This document shows, piece after piece, positions 1 through 7,692 of a DNA stretch of 19,423 nucleotides (its first letter is position 1; every line of letters begins with the position of its first letter). The position numbers and the translations under genes are program-made. The stretch covers positions 1 through 19,423 of the forward strand of contig CASBQJ010000568.1 of NCBI GenBank assembly GCA_949127705.1, written 5' to 3'. The notes beneath the pieces are model-generated. The model saw only the letters and a program-made list of their open reading frames with translations, was not told the origin of the DNA and ran no database searches. Source of the DNA: Synechococcales cyanobacterium PMM_0085 (GTDB lineage Bacteria; Cyanobacteriota; Cyanobacteriia; Elainellales; Elainellaceae).

Positions 1-1132
1 AATGACCCTGGCGGCTAATGGTCAGGCTCAAGCACGGAAGTATGATGAAATTGATGCTGCTCCTGAAGAGAAGGCTCGGGGCATCACGATCAATACAGCT
101 CACGTAGAGTATGAGACGGGAGCCCGTCACTATGCTCATGTGGATTGTCCTGGTCACGCAGACTACGTGAAAAACATGATCACGGGCGCAGCTCAGATGG
201 ATGGTGCCATTCTAGTTGTGGCCGCTACTGATGGAGCCATGCCCCAGACCAAGGAGCATATTCTCTTGGCTCGTCAGGTCGGTGTTCCTAGCATCGTGGT
301 TTTCCTTAACAAAGTAGATCAGTTGGATGACGAAGAGCTGCTCGAACTGGTGGAGCTAGAGCTGCGGGAACTGCTCACTGAGTATGATTTCCCTGGTGAT
401 GATTTGCCCATTACCCGTGGATCAGGGCTAATGGCGTTGGAGGCTATGGTGGCCAATCCTAAGACCAAGCGCGGGGAAAACGAATGGGTCGATAAAATCT
501 ATGAGTTGATGGACGCCGTTGACTCGTTTATTCCTACACCTGAGCGTGACATCGACAAGCCGTTCTTAATGGCTGTTGAAGACGTATTCACGATCACGGG
601 TCGGGGTACTGTTGCTACGGGTCGGATTGAACGGGGTAAGGTCAAAGTCGGCGACACCGTTGAACTAGTTGGTATCCGTGACACCCAAACAACGACGGTA
701 ACGGGTATCGAAATGTTCAAAAAGAGCTTGGAAGAAGGGCTAGCTGGTGATAACGCCGGTTTGCTGCTCCGGGGCTTAAAGAAGGACGATATTGAGCGGG
801 GCATGGTGATTGCCAAGACTGGCTCAATTAAACCTCACACCCTGTTTGAAGGTGAAGTGTATGTACTAACCGAAAAAGAAGGTGGCCGGAAAACGCCCTT
901 CTTCGCGGGGTATAGACCTCAGTTCTATGTTCGGACAACCGACGTAACTGGTACCATTCAAACCTTTACTGCGGATGATGGCACCGATGTAGAAATGGTG
1001 ATGCCCGGCGATCGCATCAAAGTGAACGTTGAGCTAATCAACGCGATCGCCATTGAACAAGGGATGCGCTTTGCTATCCGTGAAGGTGGCCGTACCATTG
1101 GTGCAGGTGTTGTGTCCAAAATCCTGAAGTAG
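1..1132 (+). CDS. tuf: Elongation factor Tu, 5'-truncated by window edge
   Basis: EF-Tu is the GTPase that delivers aminoacyl-tRNA to the ribosomal A site in the cytoplasm. About 376 residues are visible against roughly 409 in the family, so some 30 N-terminal residues, including the P-loop (GHVDHGKT), lie left of the window. The ATG at position 2 is internal, not the start. Visible landmarks are the switch I region (ARGITINTAHVEY), G3 (DCPGHADY), G4 (NKVD), then beta-barrel domains II (GRGTVATGRIERG) and III ending VSKILK. The G5 loop reads GSGL where SAL is usual. rpsJ follows in the same direction, as in the cyanobacterial rpsL-rpsG-fusA-tuf-rpsJ cluster. Identity is certain; only the start is missing. 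Confidence 0.98.
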   Translation, partial: MTLAANGQAQARKYDEIDAAPEEKARGITINTAHVEYETGARHYAHVDCPGHADYVKNMITGAAQMDGAILVVAATDGAMPQTKEHILLARQVGVPSIVVFLNKVDQLDDEELLELVELELRELLTEYDFPGDDLPITRGSGLMALEAMVANPKTKRGENEWVDKIYELMDAVDSFIPTPERDIDKPFLMAVEDVFTITGRGTVATGRIERGKVKVGDTVELVGIRDTQTTTVTGIEMFKKSLEEGLAGDNAGLLLRGLKKDDIERGMVIAKTGSIKPHTLFEGEVYVLTEKEGGRKTPFFAGYRPQFYVRTTDVTGTIQTFTADDGTDVEMVMPGDRIKVNVELINAIAIEQGMRFAIREGGRTIGAGVVSKILK

Positions 1133-1158
1133 TGTTTTAGACTGCTCAGTAGTTAATT

Positions 1159-1195
1159 CCAGCAGCTGGCTAATTTGCTAGCTGCTGGAGTTTTT
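1159..1195 (+). terminator. Terminator-like hairpin between tuf and rpsJ
   Basis: CCAGCAGCTGGC (1159-1170) pairs with GCTAGCTGCTGG (1177-1188): 12 bp with one G-T pair and a 6-nt loop. AG and five T residues follow at 1191-1195, the form of an intrinsic terminator. It starts 26 bp after the tuf stop and lies 45 bp before rpsJ, so it could end or attenuate tuf transcription, with partial read-through into rpsJ. Confidence 0.65.
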
Positions 1196-1239
1196 CAGGT
1201 AAGACTGTTTTCTCTGAACCTTGAAATTTATATACTCCA

Positions 1240-1557
1240 ATGGCAACTATCCAGCAGCAGAAGATCCGCATTCGTCTCAAAGCATTTGATCGTCGTCTCC
1301 TCGACACATCCTGCGAAAAAATTGTAGACACCGCTAATCGCACAAACGCTACAGCAATTGGCCCAATTCCACTCCCTACCAAGCGTCGGATCTATTGCGT
1401 ATTGCGATCGCCCCACGTAGACAAGGATTCTCGTGAGCACTTTGAAACCCGCACACATCGGCGCATTATCGATATTTACCAGCCGTCTTCAAAAACGATT
1501 GATGCATTGATGAAACTTGATCTGCCTGCTGGAGTAGACATTGAAGTAAAACTTTAA
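1240..1557 (+). CDS. rpsJ: 30S ribosomal protein S10 (uS10/NusE)
   Basis: The gene encodes 105 residues, the normal S10 length. S10 sits in the head of the 30S subunit and also acts as NusE in transcription antitermination with NusB. Family signatures are visible: the IRIRLKAFD start of the fold, the GPIPLPTKRR segment, the long-loop SPHVDKDSREHFETRTHRR block, and the C-terminal DLPAGVDIEVKL strand. The ATG start gives the expected N-terminus (MATIQQQKIRIRLK); no clear Shine-Dalgarno precedes it, which is common in cyanobacteria. It is 107 bp after tuf, in the classic tuf-rpsJ order, but a terminator-like hairpin lies in the gap, so it may be partly uncoupled from the str operon. Confidence 0.97.
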   Translation: MATIQQQKIRIRLKAFDRRLLDTSCEKIVDTANRTNATAIGPIPLPTKRRIYCVLRSPHVDKDSREHFETRTHRRIIDIYQPSSKTIDALMKLDLPAGVDIEVKL

Positions 1558-1898
1558 ACCATTATGGTTTACTAAGGTTCTTACCTGAAAACTTTGCGTT
1601 CCTCCATTAGTCAATTGCCTTTTGGGCAAATCGGCCGATATGGGTTCTCAGTAATTAGTTTTCGCCAAGAAGCGACGGGCATTGCCCGTCGCTTCTTGGC
1701 TGTTCGATAGCAAAGAACAAGATCTAGGAGTGCTTTTGAACTAAATTTGGCCTGCACCCGCTGCTCCCCAATTCGGCAGAGCCGAGGGAATGCGATAGAC
1801 TGTAAGTGAATTTGCCAGATGGGCGGCGGTTGTGTCGCTATCGTGCCCATCCGAGCAGTCATGCTTGTTATCTTCACTCCTATCCGATTCTAGGTTCA
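1558..1898. other. Intergenic region rpsJ to LON-domain gene
   Basis: This 341-bp stretch has no convincing gene. It holds a small stem TTGCC/GGCAA near 1614-1628, the strong 17-bp hairpin described separately (1664-1700), and a short TCGGC-AGA-GCCGA stem at 1773-1785. A GTG at 1806 is in frame with the next gene, but the extra 31 residues look non-coding, so the region is better read as the 3' end of rpsJ plus the promoter and leader of the LON-domain gene. Confidence 0.5.
1664..1700. repeat. Perfect 17-bp inverted repeat (hairpin) after rpsJ
   Basis: GCCAAGAAGCGACGGGC (1664-1680) is perfectly complementary to 1684-1700 across a 3-nt ATT loop. The stem is very stable and about 107 bp after the rpsJ stop. 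Only TGTT follows, with no T run, so it is either an atypical terminator or RNA-stabilising 3' stem of the ribosomal transcript, or a small repetitive element. The sequence alone cannot decide. Confidence 0.7.
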
Positions 1899-2591
1899 AT
1901 GGCTTCATCATCATCCGTTGCTGTTCGAGAACTTCCTTTGTTTCCGCTGCCTGATTTAGTTCTTTTCCCCGGAAGAAGGCTGCCTCTCAACATTTTTGAG
2001 TTTCGCTATCGGATTATGATGAACACTATTCTCCAAAGCGATCGCCGTTTTGGTGTGTTGATGGTTGATCCGATCGACGGTAATGTAGCCTCTGTGGGCT
2101 GCTGTGCAGAAATAACTCAGTTTCATCGAATGCCCGACGATCGAATGAAAATTATGACTCTGGGTCAGCAACGATTTAGAGTATTAGATTATGTGAGAGA
2201 AAAACCCTATTGTGTTGGGTTAGTTGAGTGGATTGAAGACCAGCCAACAGAGCGTGATTTGAGACCGTTGAGCGATCAAGTGGATCAGCTGCTGCGTGAC
2301 GTCGTCCGTCTATCGGCAAAACTCACCAGTCAAGACATTGATATTCCAGATGATATTCCGGACTTACCCGTTGAATTATCCTACTGGGTTGCTAGTAATT
2401 TGTATGGTGTTGCCTCTGAACAGCAGTCGCTGCTGGAAGTGCAAGATACAGCAGCTAGACTGGATCGAGAAGCAGAAATTTTAACTTCTACTCGCAATCA
2501 TTTAGCGGCTCGAACGGCCTTAAAGGATGCGTTGGACTCTGACTTTGACGGTGGAGTGCGACCTCGTCTTGATGAACCCATGCAGGAGTAG
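1899..2591 (+). CDS. LON peptidase substrate-binding domain protein
   Basis: This is a 230-residue stand-alone homologue of the N-terminal (LAN/PUA-like) domain of Lon protease, without ATPase or protease domains. The signature is at the N-terminus: ELPLFPLPDLVLFPGRRLPLN followed by IFEFRYRIMM, and then the GQQRFRVLDYVREKPY segment typical of the family. The C-terminal half is predicted mainly helical. I start it at ATG 1899 (MASSSSVAVRELPLFP); an upstream in-frame GTG at 1806 would add 31 residues that do not resemble the family. Such proteins are widespread in cyanobacteria, but their role is not established; substrate recognition in protein quality control is an inference. The gene converges on pheA. 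Confidence 0.85.
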   Translation: MASSSSVAVRELPLFPLPDLVLFPGRRLPLNIFEFRYRIMMNTILQSDRRFGVLMVDPIDGNVASVGCCAEITQFHRMPDDRMKIMTLGQQRFRVLDYVREKPYCVGLVEWIEDQPTERDLRPLSDQVDQLLRDVVRLSAKLTSQDIDIPDDIPDLPVELSYWVASNLYGVASEQQSLLEVQDTAARLDREAEILTSTRNHLAARTALKDALDSDFDGGVRPRLDEPMQE

Positions 2592-2720
2592 CGTCCTAGC
2601 GGCATATAACTCAAGTCATTATCCTCGAATTGACTGCGCGAAATTCATCCTGGTCAAGATACTTGCCTCTTCAAGTGGTATTGGATAAAGGTCGCGCTCC
2701 TTGACGGCTAGCCATATACG

Positions 2721-2742
2721 GCAAAGCTGAGTTTAGCTTTGC
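2721..2742. repeat. Hairpin between convergent genes
   Basis: GCAAAGCT (2721-2728) and AGCTTTGC (2735-2742) form a perfect 8-bp stem with a 6-nt loop, midway between the convergent LON-domain gene and pheA. No T run follows on either strand, so a terminator role is only possible. The decamer GCTCCTTGAC occurs at both 2696-2705 and 2741-2750, so the hairpin's right edge is part of a short direct repeat. Confidence 0.4.
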
Positions 2743-2771
2743 TCCTTGACCCTCTAGGTGCTACCTGTAGG

Positions 2772-3626
2772 CTAATGGTGATGCTCGCTGATCGGCATGA
2801 TGGAATAGCTACCTAGTACTTTGAGGGTTTCTACGTATTTTCTTAGCTCATTGAGAGCAGCTTGCACCGCTGAGTTGCTGGCATCTGCTTCGATGTCTAC
2901 GAAAAATAGATAGTCTCCTAGGGAGCGTTTAGTCGGTCGTGACTCAATACGACTGAGGTTAATGCCTCGCTCTGCAAACACCTGAAGGGGCTTTACTAGC
3001 GCTCCTGGTACATTGGCAGGAACACTGAACCCTAGTGAGGTATATCGGCCTCCAGGGGAGGGCTGAGTGCTCAAAATCCAGAAGCGTGTGCAGTTATCAG
3101 GATAGTCGTTGATGGGATATGCCAAAACTGGCAAGTGATACAGCTCAGCGGCTCGTTGAGATGCGATCGCCCCTGCCATCACCTCTACTTGCAGGTGCTT
3201 TAAAGACTCTGTGTTGGAGCTAGTAGGAATGAGTTGAGCTTGGGGAATGACTCGCTCTAACCAAGTCTGGCACTGAGCTAGCCCCTGAGGATGGGCATAA
3301 ACTCTCTGAATCGCATTTAAACTAGGAGCACAAGAAATTAAGGCATGAGCGATTGGGAGTACTAGTGCTCGCTGCACTTGCAGAGATTCTAGCTGCCAGA
3401 GGGTATCTAAGGTCATACTCACACTACCTTCAACAGAATTTTCTACGGGCACAACAGAAAATTGAGCCTGTCCGTTTTGGGTATCCTTTAGAGCTTGGGA
3501 AATGCTCGCAGCAGGATGGAGCGATAGTTCTGCTCCCGTAGATTCATTCAGCCAAGCGGCATAGGCGATCGCCGCGTCTTCTGTATAGCTTCCTGGAGGT
3601 CCCAAATAGGCGATAGATGCAGCCAT
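2772..3626 (-). CDS. pheA: Prephenate dehydratase
   Basis: The enzyme decarboxylates and dehydrates prephenate to phenylpyruvate, the committed step to phenylalanine. The 284-residue protein is a stand-alone PDT-ACT type with no chorismate mutase domain. The catalytic domain opens with IAYLGPPGSYTE and carries the TRFW motif (about residues 180-183), whose Thr is the catalytic residue in the family. The C-terminal ACT domain carries GALV (208-211) and ESRP (228-231), motifs that bind phenylalanine for feedback inhibition. I start it at ATG 3626 (MAASIAYLGPPG); an in-frame TTG at 3653 would add nine residues with no better ribosome-binding site. It is transcribed alone, divergent from the DUF1997 gene and convergent with the LON-domain gene. 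Confidence 0.95.
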   Translation of the reverse strand: MAASIAYLGPPGSYTEDAAIAYAAWLNESTGAELSLHPAASISQALKDTQNGQAQFSVVPVENSVEGSVSMTLDTLWQLESLQVQRALVLPIAHALISCAPSLNAIQRVYAHPQGLAQCQTWLERVIPQAQLIPTSSNTESLKHLQVEVMAGAIASQRAAELYHLPVLAYPINDYPDNCTRFWILSTQPSPGGRYTSLGFSVPANVPGALVKPLQVFAERGINLSRIESRPTKRSLGDYLFFVDIEADASNSAVQAALNELRKYVETLKVLGSYSIMPISEHHH

Positions 3627-4118
3627 AGGGTTGTTTTGTAAAGGATAGGTCAAGGATTAACTAAGGCTACTAAGCGTCAACGGTAAAGTACTTAGGTAAG
3701 TCCGTTAACAGCGGCCATCGAGTGCTGCCAAGGACTACCGAATCTTGACACTTTAGATGAATGAGTTCCAAATAATTGCAACATTCACGTAAGTCCCATC
3801 ATTTAAGCAAGGTAGAATGCTGCTAAGGGCGTGTGTCAAGGTCAATTTCCACCAGTAATTGTAAAATTTAGTTAATAGGCCGTTCAGTTTTTGCCTACTC
3901 AGATCAGTATGAGGGATCTACTGACTGCTAAATGAATCCTGCTCGGGCACAGATAACATTAACGTCTCCACCGTCTCAGTCCGACGCCCATAGTGCCGTG
4001 ACTAATTGCGTCGTTACAGGAATTTATATCGGTTATCCGAGAAAAATTGACGACTAGCCGCTACGCCTCGCCTTGAACACCAGTTTTCTGTTTCTACCTG
4101 TCTTCACTTTTTACTGTG
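3627..4118. other. Divergent intergenic region pheA / DUF1997 gene
   Basis: This 490-bp region separates two divergent genes, so it should contain both promoters. I see no gene in it. A TCAGTA/TACTGA stem lies near 3905-3925. AT-rich segments that could hold -10 elements occur around 3862-3880 and 4021-4030, but none has a properly spaced -35 box, so I do not call a promoter. Confidence 0.4.
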
Positions 4119-4709
4119 ATGCAAATTCGATTTACAGCGTCCCAATCGGTTGAATTACTTGTGCCCAAGCAGCCAATTCCGATTGAACATTATTTGCGGC
4201 AACCCTATCGATTGATCAACGCCTTAATTGATCCTAGTCGGGTAGACGCTTTGAGCGGGGATACATTTCGCCTCAAGATGCGCCCTTTGAATTTTCTGAC
4301 CCTCAGTATTCAACCTACAGTCGATATGCAGATCTGGGCAGAAACCGATGGCACTATTCATCTGCGATCGCTGGACTGCGAAATTCGTGGGATTGAATAC
4401 ATTAACGAACGTTTCGACCTCAACCTGCTAGGTAAACTAGCGCCAACCCAAACTAAAAAAGGAACCTGCTTATTGGGTCGAGCCGATTTGCAAGTAGAAG
4501 TCGGCTTACCACCCGCCTTTTGGCTGACCCCCAGACCGTTATTAGAGGCAGCAGGCAATGGCGTGCTGCGCAGTGTGCTCCTCACGATTAAGCAACGATT
4601 AATGCACCAGCTGCTATCTGATTATTGTCACTGGGCAACCATACAAATCAGTGAAGCAGCCGAGGCTACAGAGGCGGGGCGATCGCCTCTGTCCTTGGTT
4701 ACAGAATAG
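4119..4709 (+). CDS. DUF1997 family protein
   Basis: The gene encodes 196 residues matching the DUF1997 family of cyanobacteria and plastids as I remember it: the N-terminal FTASQSVELLVPKQPIPIEHYLRQPYRLINALIDPSRV pattern (shown here in part), LKMRPLNFLTLSIQPTVD, then DCEIRGIEYINERFDLNLLGKL and a C-terminal helix with TIKQRLMHQLLSDYCHW. The fold is thought to be SRPBCC/START-like, which implies a hydrophobic pocket, but the ligand is unknown. There is no signal peptide or membrane segment. The start is ATG 4119; a GTG lies one codon upstream. Nothing around it suggests a specific pathway. Confidence 0.85.
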   Translation: MQIRFTASQSVELLVPKQPIPIEHYLRQPYRLINALIDPSRVDALSGDTFRLKMRPLNFLTLSIQPTVDMQIWAETDGTIHLRSLDCEIRGIEYINERFDLNLLGKLAPTQTKKGTCLLGRADLQVEVGLPPAFWLTPRPLLEAAGNGVLRSVLLTIKQRLMHQLLSDYCHWATIQISEAAEATEAGRSPLSLVTE

Positions 4710-4746
4710 ACCTAGACGCTCAATCGATGATTGCCGAGGCCAGACA

Positions 4747-4768
4747 CCGACTAGGAACCGACTAGGAA
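4747..4768 (+). repeat. Two-copy 11-bp tandem repeat
   Basis: CCGACTAGGAA occurs twice back to back (4747-4757, 4758-4768), between the DUF1997 gene and rnhB, which converge here. The second copy runs into TTTTTTG. It is one of several two-copy short tandem duplications in the intergenic regions of this window. Confidence 0.85.
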
Positions 4769-4787
4769 TTTTTTGTTCAACCAGGTT

Positions 4788-5381
4788 CTACTGCTCTAGG
4801 CGGCAAGGAGCAAAGCTACATCGGTGCTGACGAGTTGTGCCTAACTGCTGTAGACCTAGGCGATGCTTAGCGGTGCCATAGCCTTTATTCGTGGCCAGAT
4901 CGTAGCCTGGATAGCGCTGGGATAGACGCACAATCAATCGATCTCGCCAAACCTTGGCAATAATACTGGCCGCTGCGATCGCCAAAGATGTCTGATCACC
5001 TTTGACCAAGGTTTGCTGGGGCAGCAGCAATTGAGGAATCCGCTGGTTACCATCAATCAAACATAGATCTGGCTGGGGGTGCAGTTGGGCGATCGCCCGA
5101 CGCATCGCCAATAGAGACGCTTGCAAAATATTAAGGCGATCGATTTCTTGTACCGTGGCCATACCCACTCGATAGTCGGTGGCGATCGCCTGAATATAAA
5201 CAGCCAAATGCTCCCGCCGCAGGGCTGAAAGCTGCTTACTATCAGTCACACCTGCCGCCGCCAATTCAGCTAAAGCTGTATCCGGTAGGATAACGGCCGC
5301 TGCCACAACGGGGCCAAATAAGGCTCCCCGACCGACCTCATCCACCCCCGCCATAAGACCCTCAGGCTGGAGTGAAGCCAT
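4788..5381 (-). CDS. rnhB: Ribonuclease HII
   Basis: RNase HII cuts the RNA strand of RNA-DNA hybrids and starts removal of single ribonucleotides misincorporated in DNA. From ATG 5381 the protein is 197 residues, normal for the family. The N-terminal AGVDEVGRGALFGPVV block supplies the first two acidic catalytic residues (D14, E15), LIDGN supplies the third (D110), and SIIAKVWRDRL supplies the fourth (D147); the KGD motif is also present. An in-frame TTG at 5420 would give 13 more residues; neither site has a strong Shine-Dalgarno, so the start is uncertain. It lies 137 bp after rne on the same strand, an order shared by other cyanobacteria, and may be co-transcribed with it. Confidence 0.95.
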   Translation of the reverse strand: MASLQPEGLMAGVDEVGRGALFGPVVAAAVILPDTALAELAAAGVTDSKQLSALRREHLAVYIQAIATDYRVGMATVQEIDRLNILQASLLAMRRAIAQLHPQPDLCLIDGNQRIPQLLLPQQTLVKGDQTSLAIAAASIIAKVWRDRLIVRLSQRYPGYDLATNKGYGTAKHRLGLQQLGTTRQHRCSFAPCRLEQ

Positions 5382-5447
5382 CTGCAAATTCAACTGAGAC
5401 TCTTTCACCCGTTTCCACAAATCGGATCAAATCATAGCGCTATCTGC

Positions 5448-5540
5448 TTAGGTTACAACCAGAGTGCGCTGCCCATCAAACACTCTGGTTTCCATGTAGT
5501 TAAGCACCACAATCCCGTTAGCCTTCTGAGTCGCCTCCAT
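5448..5540 (-). CDS. Possible 30-codon ORF overlapping the rne 3' end
   Basis: Reading in the +1 frame relative to rne, an ATG at 5540 opens a 30-residue ORF (MEATQKANGIVVLNYM...) that overlaps the last seven codons and stop of rne and ends at 5448 before rnhB. GGTGAG lies 6 nt before the ATG and could serve as a ribosome-binding site, so translational coupling to rne is conceivable. Its second half coincides with a hairpin (5457-5490), so the open frame may be chance. No family is recognised. Low confidence. Confidence 0.15.
   Translation of the reverse strand: MEATQKANGIVVLNYMETRVFDGQRTLVVT
5457..5490 (-). repeat. Hairpin between rne and rnhB
   Basis: AACCAGAGTG (5457-5466) and CACTCTGGTT (5481-5490) form a perfect 10-bp stem with a 14-nt loop, 28 bp after the rne stop. 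No T run follows on the transcribed minus strand, so it is more likely an RNA-stabilising or processing element between the two cistrons than an intrinsic terminator. Confidence 0.6.
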
Positions 5541-7692
5541 TTGTACTCACCGATGAACGACGACGGCGGCGGCGACGGTTGGCCGCATCGCCGTCCTCGG
5601 CATCGGCAGCAGAACTGTTGTCGTCAGCAGCACCGCTGTTTATGCCTACATCGGAGCCATTATCCCGCTGCGGCTCGGGTCGGGAGGGCAAACCTGCAGG
5701 AATAGGTGCCGCAACCGATACAGACATAGCAGGTGTCTCAGCCATCTCGATCCGTAGATCTGGAGTTGAAGCGACATCAGACTGACCTTTACTTCCAGCC
5801 AGCAAAGCCGACACATTAAGGGTGGCGCGCTGCCCTGGCAATGTCACTGCAATGATAGTAGATTTTGGATCTTTCACCGTTTCCTGCGTGAGCACCAACG
5901 GTGAAACCCCCATCACAGCATATACTTCTTGCTCTTCTAGAGTCATTTCCACAGCAATCACTTGGGGCGGTTCTGCAGCAGGTTTCTCTCGTCGGGTCGC
6001 CGTGCGCCCGCTCCGTTCGACCCGTTCGACCCGTTCGACCCGTTCGACTCGTTCGACCCGTTCGACCCGTTCGACCCGTTCGACTCGTTCGACTTTCTCA
6101 GGGCGAGGTTCTCGAACCGCTGGCACTATAACCGGAGCTGGAATAATTAGCTCATCCAGTGGAGACACATCATCGACCTCTGCGTCTGCATCTGGCAATC
6201 GAGAGCCATTGGCTCTGACAATCGGTTCTCCGGGCCTGCCGCCACGACTGCGACGACGGCGACGATTATCTGTTCGACCTCGCTCTTGGTAACTTGGATG
6301 ATTAGTTAGATCTAACTCTTGAGCCTCTGAGTCTGGGGCAGCACCCAAGTCCTCATCGCTGCCACCTTCCCAAATCGGCTCGCGCACCGGTGCAACTCGC
6401 GGTTCATAGCTGGGAATAACTCGGGTAGATTCGAGCGACTGGGCAACCGCGTCTGCTTCACCCGGCAAATGCACTAAATGCCCTAAGCCTCCACAGGTTG
6501 TACAAGGCCGTCCAAATAGCTCGTATAGGTTTTGCCCTTGGCGCTTGCGAGTCAGTTCTACTAAGCCTAATTCGGTGAGCTGAGCGATTTGAGGTCTAGC
6601 TTTATCAGCCCGAATGGCTTTATTAAACTGCTCCAGTACCTGCAATTTGTCGCGGTGGGAATCCATGTCGATGAAGTCCACCACAATCACCCCAGCAATG
6701 TTGCGTAGGCGCAGCTGGCGGGCAATTTCAGTCGCCGCTTCACAGTTAGTCCACAAAACCGTCTCGCGGGCGGTGGCCGAGCGTGTGAAAGACCCAGAGT
6801 TGACGTCAATTACCGTCAGGGCTTCCGTCCGTTCGATGATGATATAGCCACCCGACGGCAAATCCACCCGAGGCTTTAGGGCTTCTCGAATGGCGGCGTT
6901 AACTCGGAAATATTCCAAAATGGGAATACGTTCGCGATGGTGGTCAATTAATACGCCTGGCGGAGTTTTACCCCCGCTCCAGTTCATCAGGTGCTGCTTC
7001 ACCCGCTTGGAACCCGTACTAGAATCGACCACAATCCGATTCACGTCAGCACTATAAACGTCTCTCAGTACTTTTTGGATAAAGTCATCATCCCGGTTGA
7101 GCAGGTTAGGTGGACGTGTGGTTGAGGCTTCCTGCTGGACATTTTCCCACTGCTTTTGCAGATTTTCCAGATCTTCAATAATCGCTTCTTCGGGCACATT
7201 CTCGGCCTCAGTGCGCACTAAAAGCCCCATGCCAGCTGGCTTAACTAGGATCGCTAGTGCTCTTAGCCGATTGCGTTCATTTTCACTGCGAATGCGGCGA
7301 GATAGGTTGACCCCACGACCAGAGGGCATCAGGACGAGGTAACGACCAGGTAAGCTAACATTTCCGGTCAGCCGTGGCCCTTTATTGCCCGTTGGCTCCT
7401 TCATGATCTGCACTAGCACTTTTTGCTGTGGCACTAGTAGCTCAGTAATTGAGCCAGCCGAGCGCTTCAGCTTCAATGGTCCCAAATCGGTCACATGGAT
7501 AAAGCCATTGCGTTCGCTATCGCCAATATTGACAAAGGCGGCATCGATTCCAGGCAATACGTTTTCAACAATACCGAGATAAATATCTCCAACTTGATGA
7601 CTGCCCGTTGCAACAATCAACTCTTGAATCTGATCTCCTGAAAAAACAGCAGCAATCCGATGCTGTTCAGCGACTATTATTTGCGTTGGCAT
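5518..7692 (-). CDS. rne: Ribonuclease E (Rne/Rng family), cyanobacterial type
   Basis: RNase E is the endoribonuclease that starts mRNA decay and matures rRNA and regulatory RNAs. The 724-residue protein has an S1 domain (about 35-110), a 5'-sensor/RNase H-like region, and DNase I-like catalytic segments VIDVNSGSFT and VVDFIDMD with the Mg-binding D296 and D339. CTTC (397-400) is the Zn-link that joins monomers. From about 420 the chain is disordered and charged; it contains nine V-E-R repeats (534-560). It ends in a polyarginine run before SSVS, the site known in cyanobacterial RNase E to bind polynucleotide phosphorylase. ATG 7692 has a good Shine-Dalgarno (GAGGAAA, 7697-7703). It sits between the radical SAM gene and rnhB. 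The structured leader suggests self-regulation. Confidence 0.98.
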   Translation of the reverse strand: MPTQIIVAEQHRIAAVFSGDQIQELIVATGSHQVGDIYLGIVENVLPGIDAAFVNIGDSERNGFIHVTDLGPLKLKRSAGSITELLVPQQKVLVQIMKEPTGNKGPRLTGNVSLPGRYLVLMPSGRGVNLSRRIRSENERNRLRALAILVKPAGMGLLVRTEAENVPEEAIIEDLENLQKQWENVQQEASTTRPPNLLNRDDDFIQKVLRDVYSADVNRIVVDSSTGSKRVKQHLMNWSGGKTPPGVLIDHHRERIPILEYFRVNAAIREALKPRVDLPSGGYIIIERTEALTVIDVNSGSFTRSATARETVLWTNCEAATEIARQLRLRNIAGVIVVDFIDMDSHRDKLQVLEQFNKAIRADKARPQIAQLTELGLVELTRKRQGQNLYELFGRPCTTCGGLGHLVHLPGEADAVAQSLESTRVIPSYEPRVAPVREPIWEGGSDEDLGAAPDSEAQELDLTNHPSYQERGRTDNRRRRRSRGGRPGEPIVRANGSRLPDADAEVDDVSPLDELIIPAPVIVPAVREPRPEKVERVERVERVERVERVERVERVERVERSGRTATRREKPAAEPPQVIAVEMTLEEQEVYAVMGVSPLVLTQETVKDPKSTIIAVTLPGQRATLNVSALLAGSKGQSDVASTPDLRIEMAETPAMSVSVAAPIPAGLPSRPEPQRDNGSDVGINSGAADDNSSAADAEDGDAANRRRRRRRSSVSTNGGDSEG
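6013..6093 (-). repeat. Nine 9-bp tandem repeats (V-E-R) inside rne
   Basis: Nine consecutive copies of GTCGAACGG/A (minus strand) encode (Val-Glu-Arg)9, residues 534-560 of RNase E. The Arg codon alternates CGA-CGG-CGG-CGG-CGA-CGG-CGG-CGG-CGG, so four units (36 bp) are themselves duplicated exactly. This is the mark of expansion by slippage or unequal exchange. The unit is a multiple of three, so copy-number changes keep the frame. The peptide is a highly charged linker segment. Confidence 0.97.

Noticed and set aside
1806..1898. In-frame GTG extension of the LON-domain protein by 31 residues
   Set aside because: The extra residues are Cys/His/Tyr rich, unlike the family, and ATG 1899 gives the expected N-terminus.
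6013..6093. The nine-unit array as a CRISPR or other spacer-containing array
   Set aside because: The units are contiguous with no spacers and code in frame within rne.
5822..6292. A 156-codon open frame opposite rne with R-S-T repeats, and two shorter ones beside it
   Set aside because: They are the antisense reading of the V-E-R repeat and of GC-rich rne codons; no ribosome-binding site or family features.
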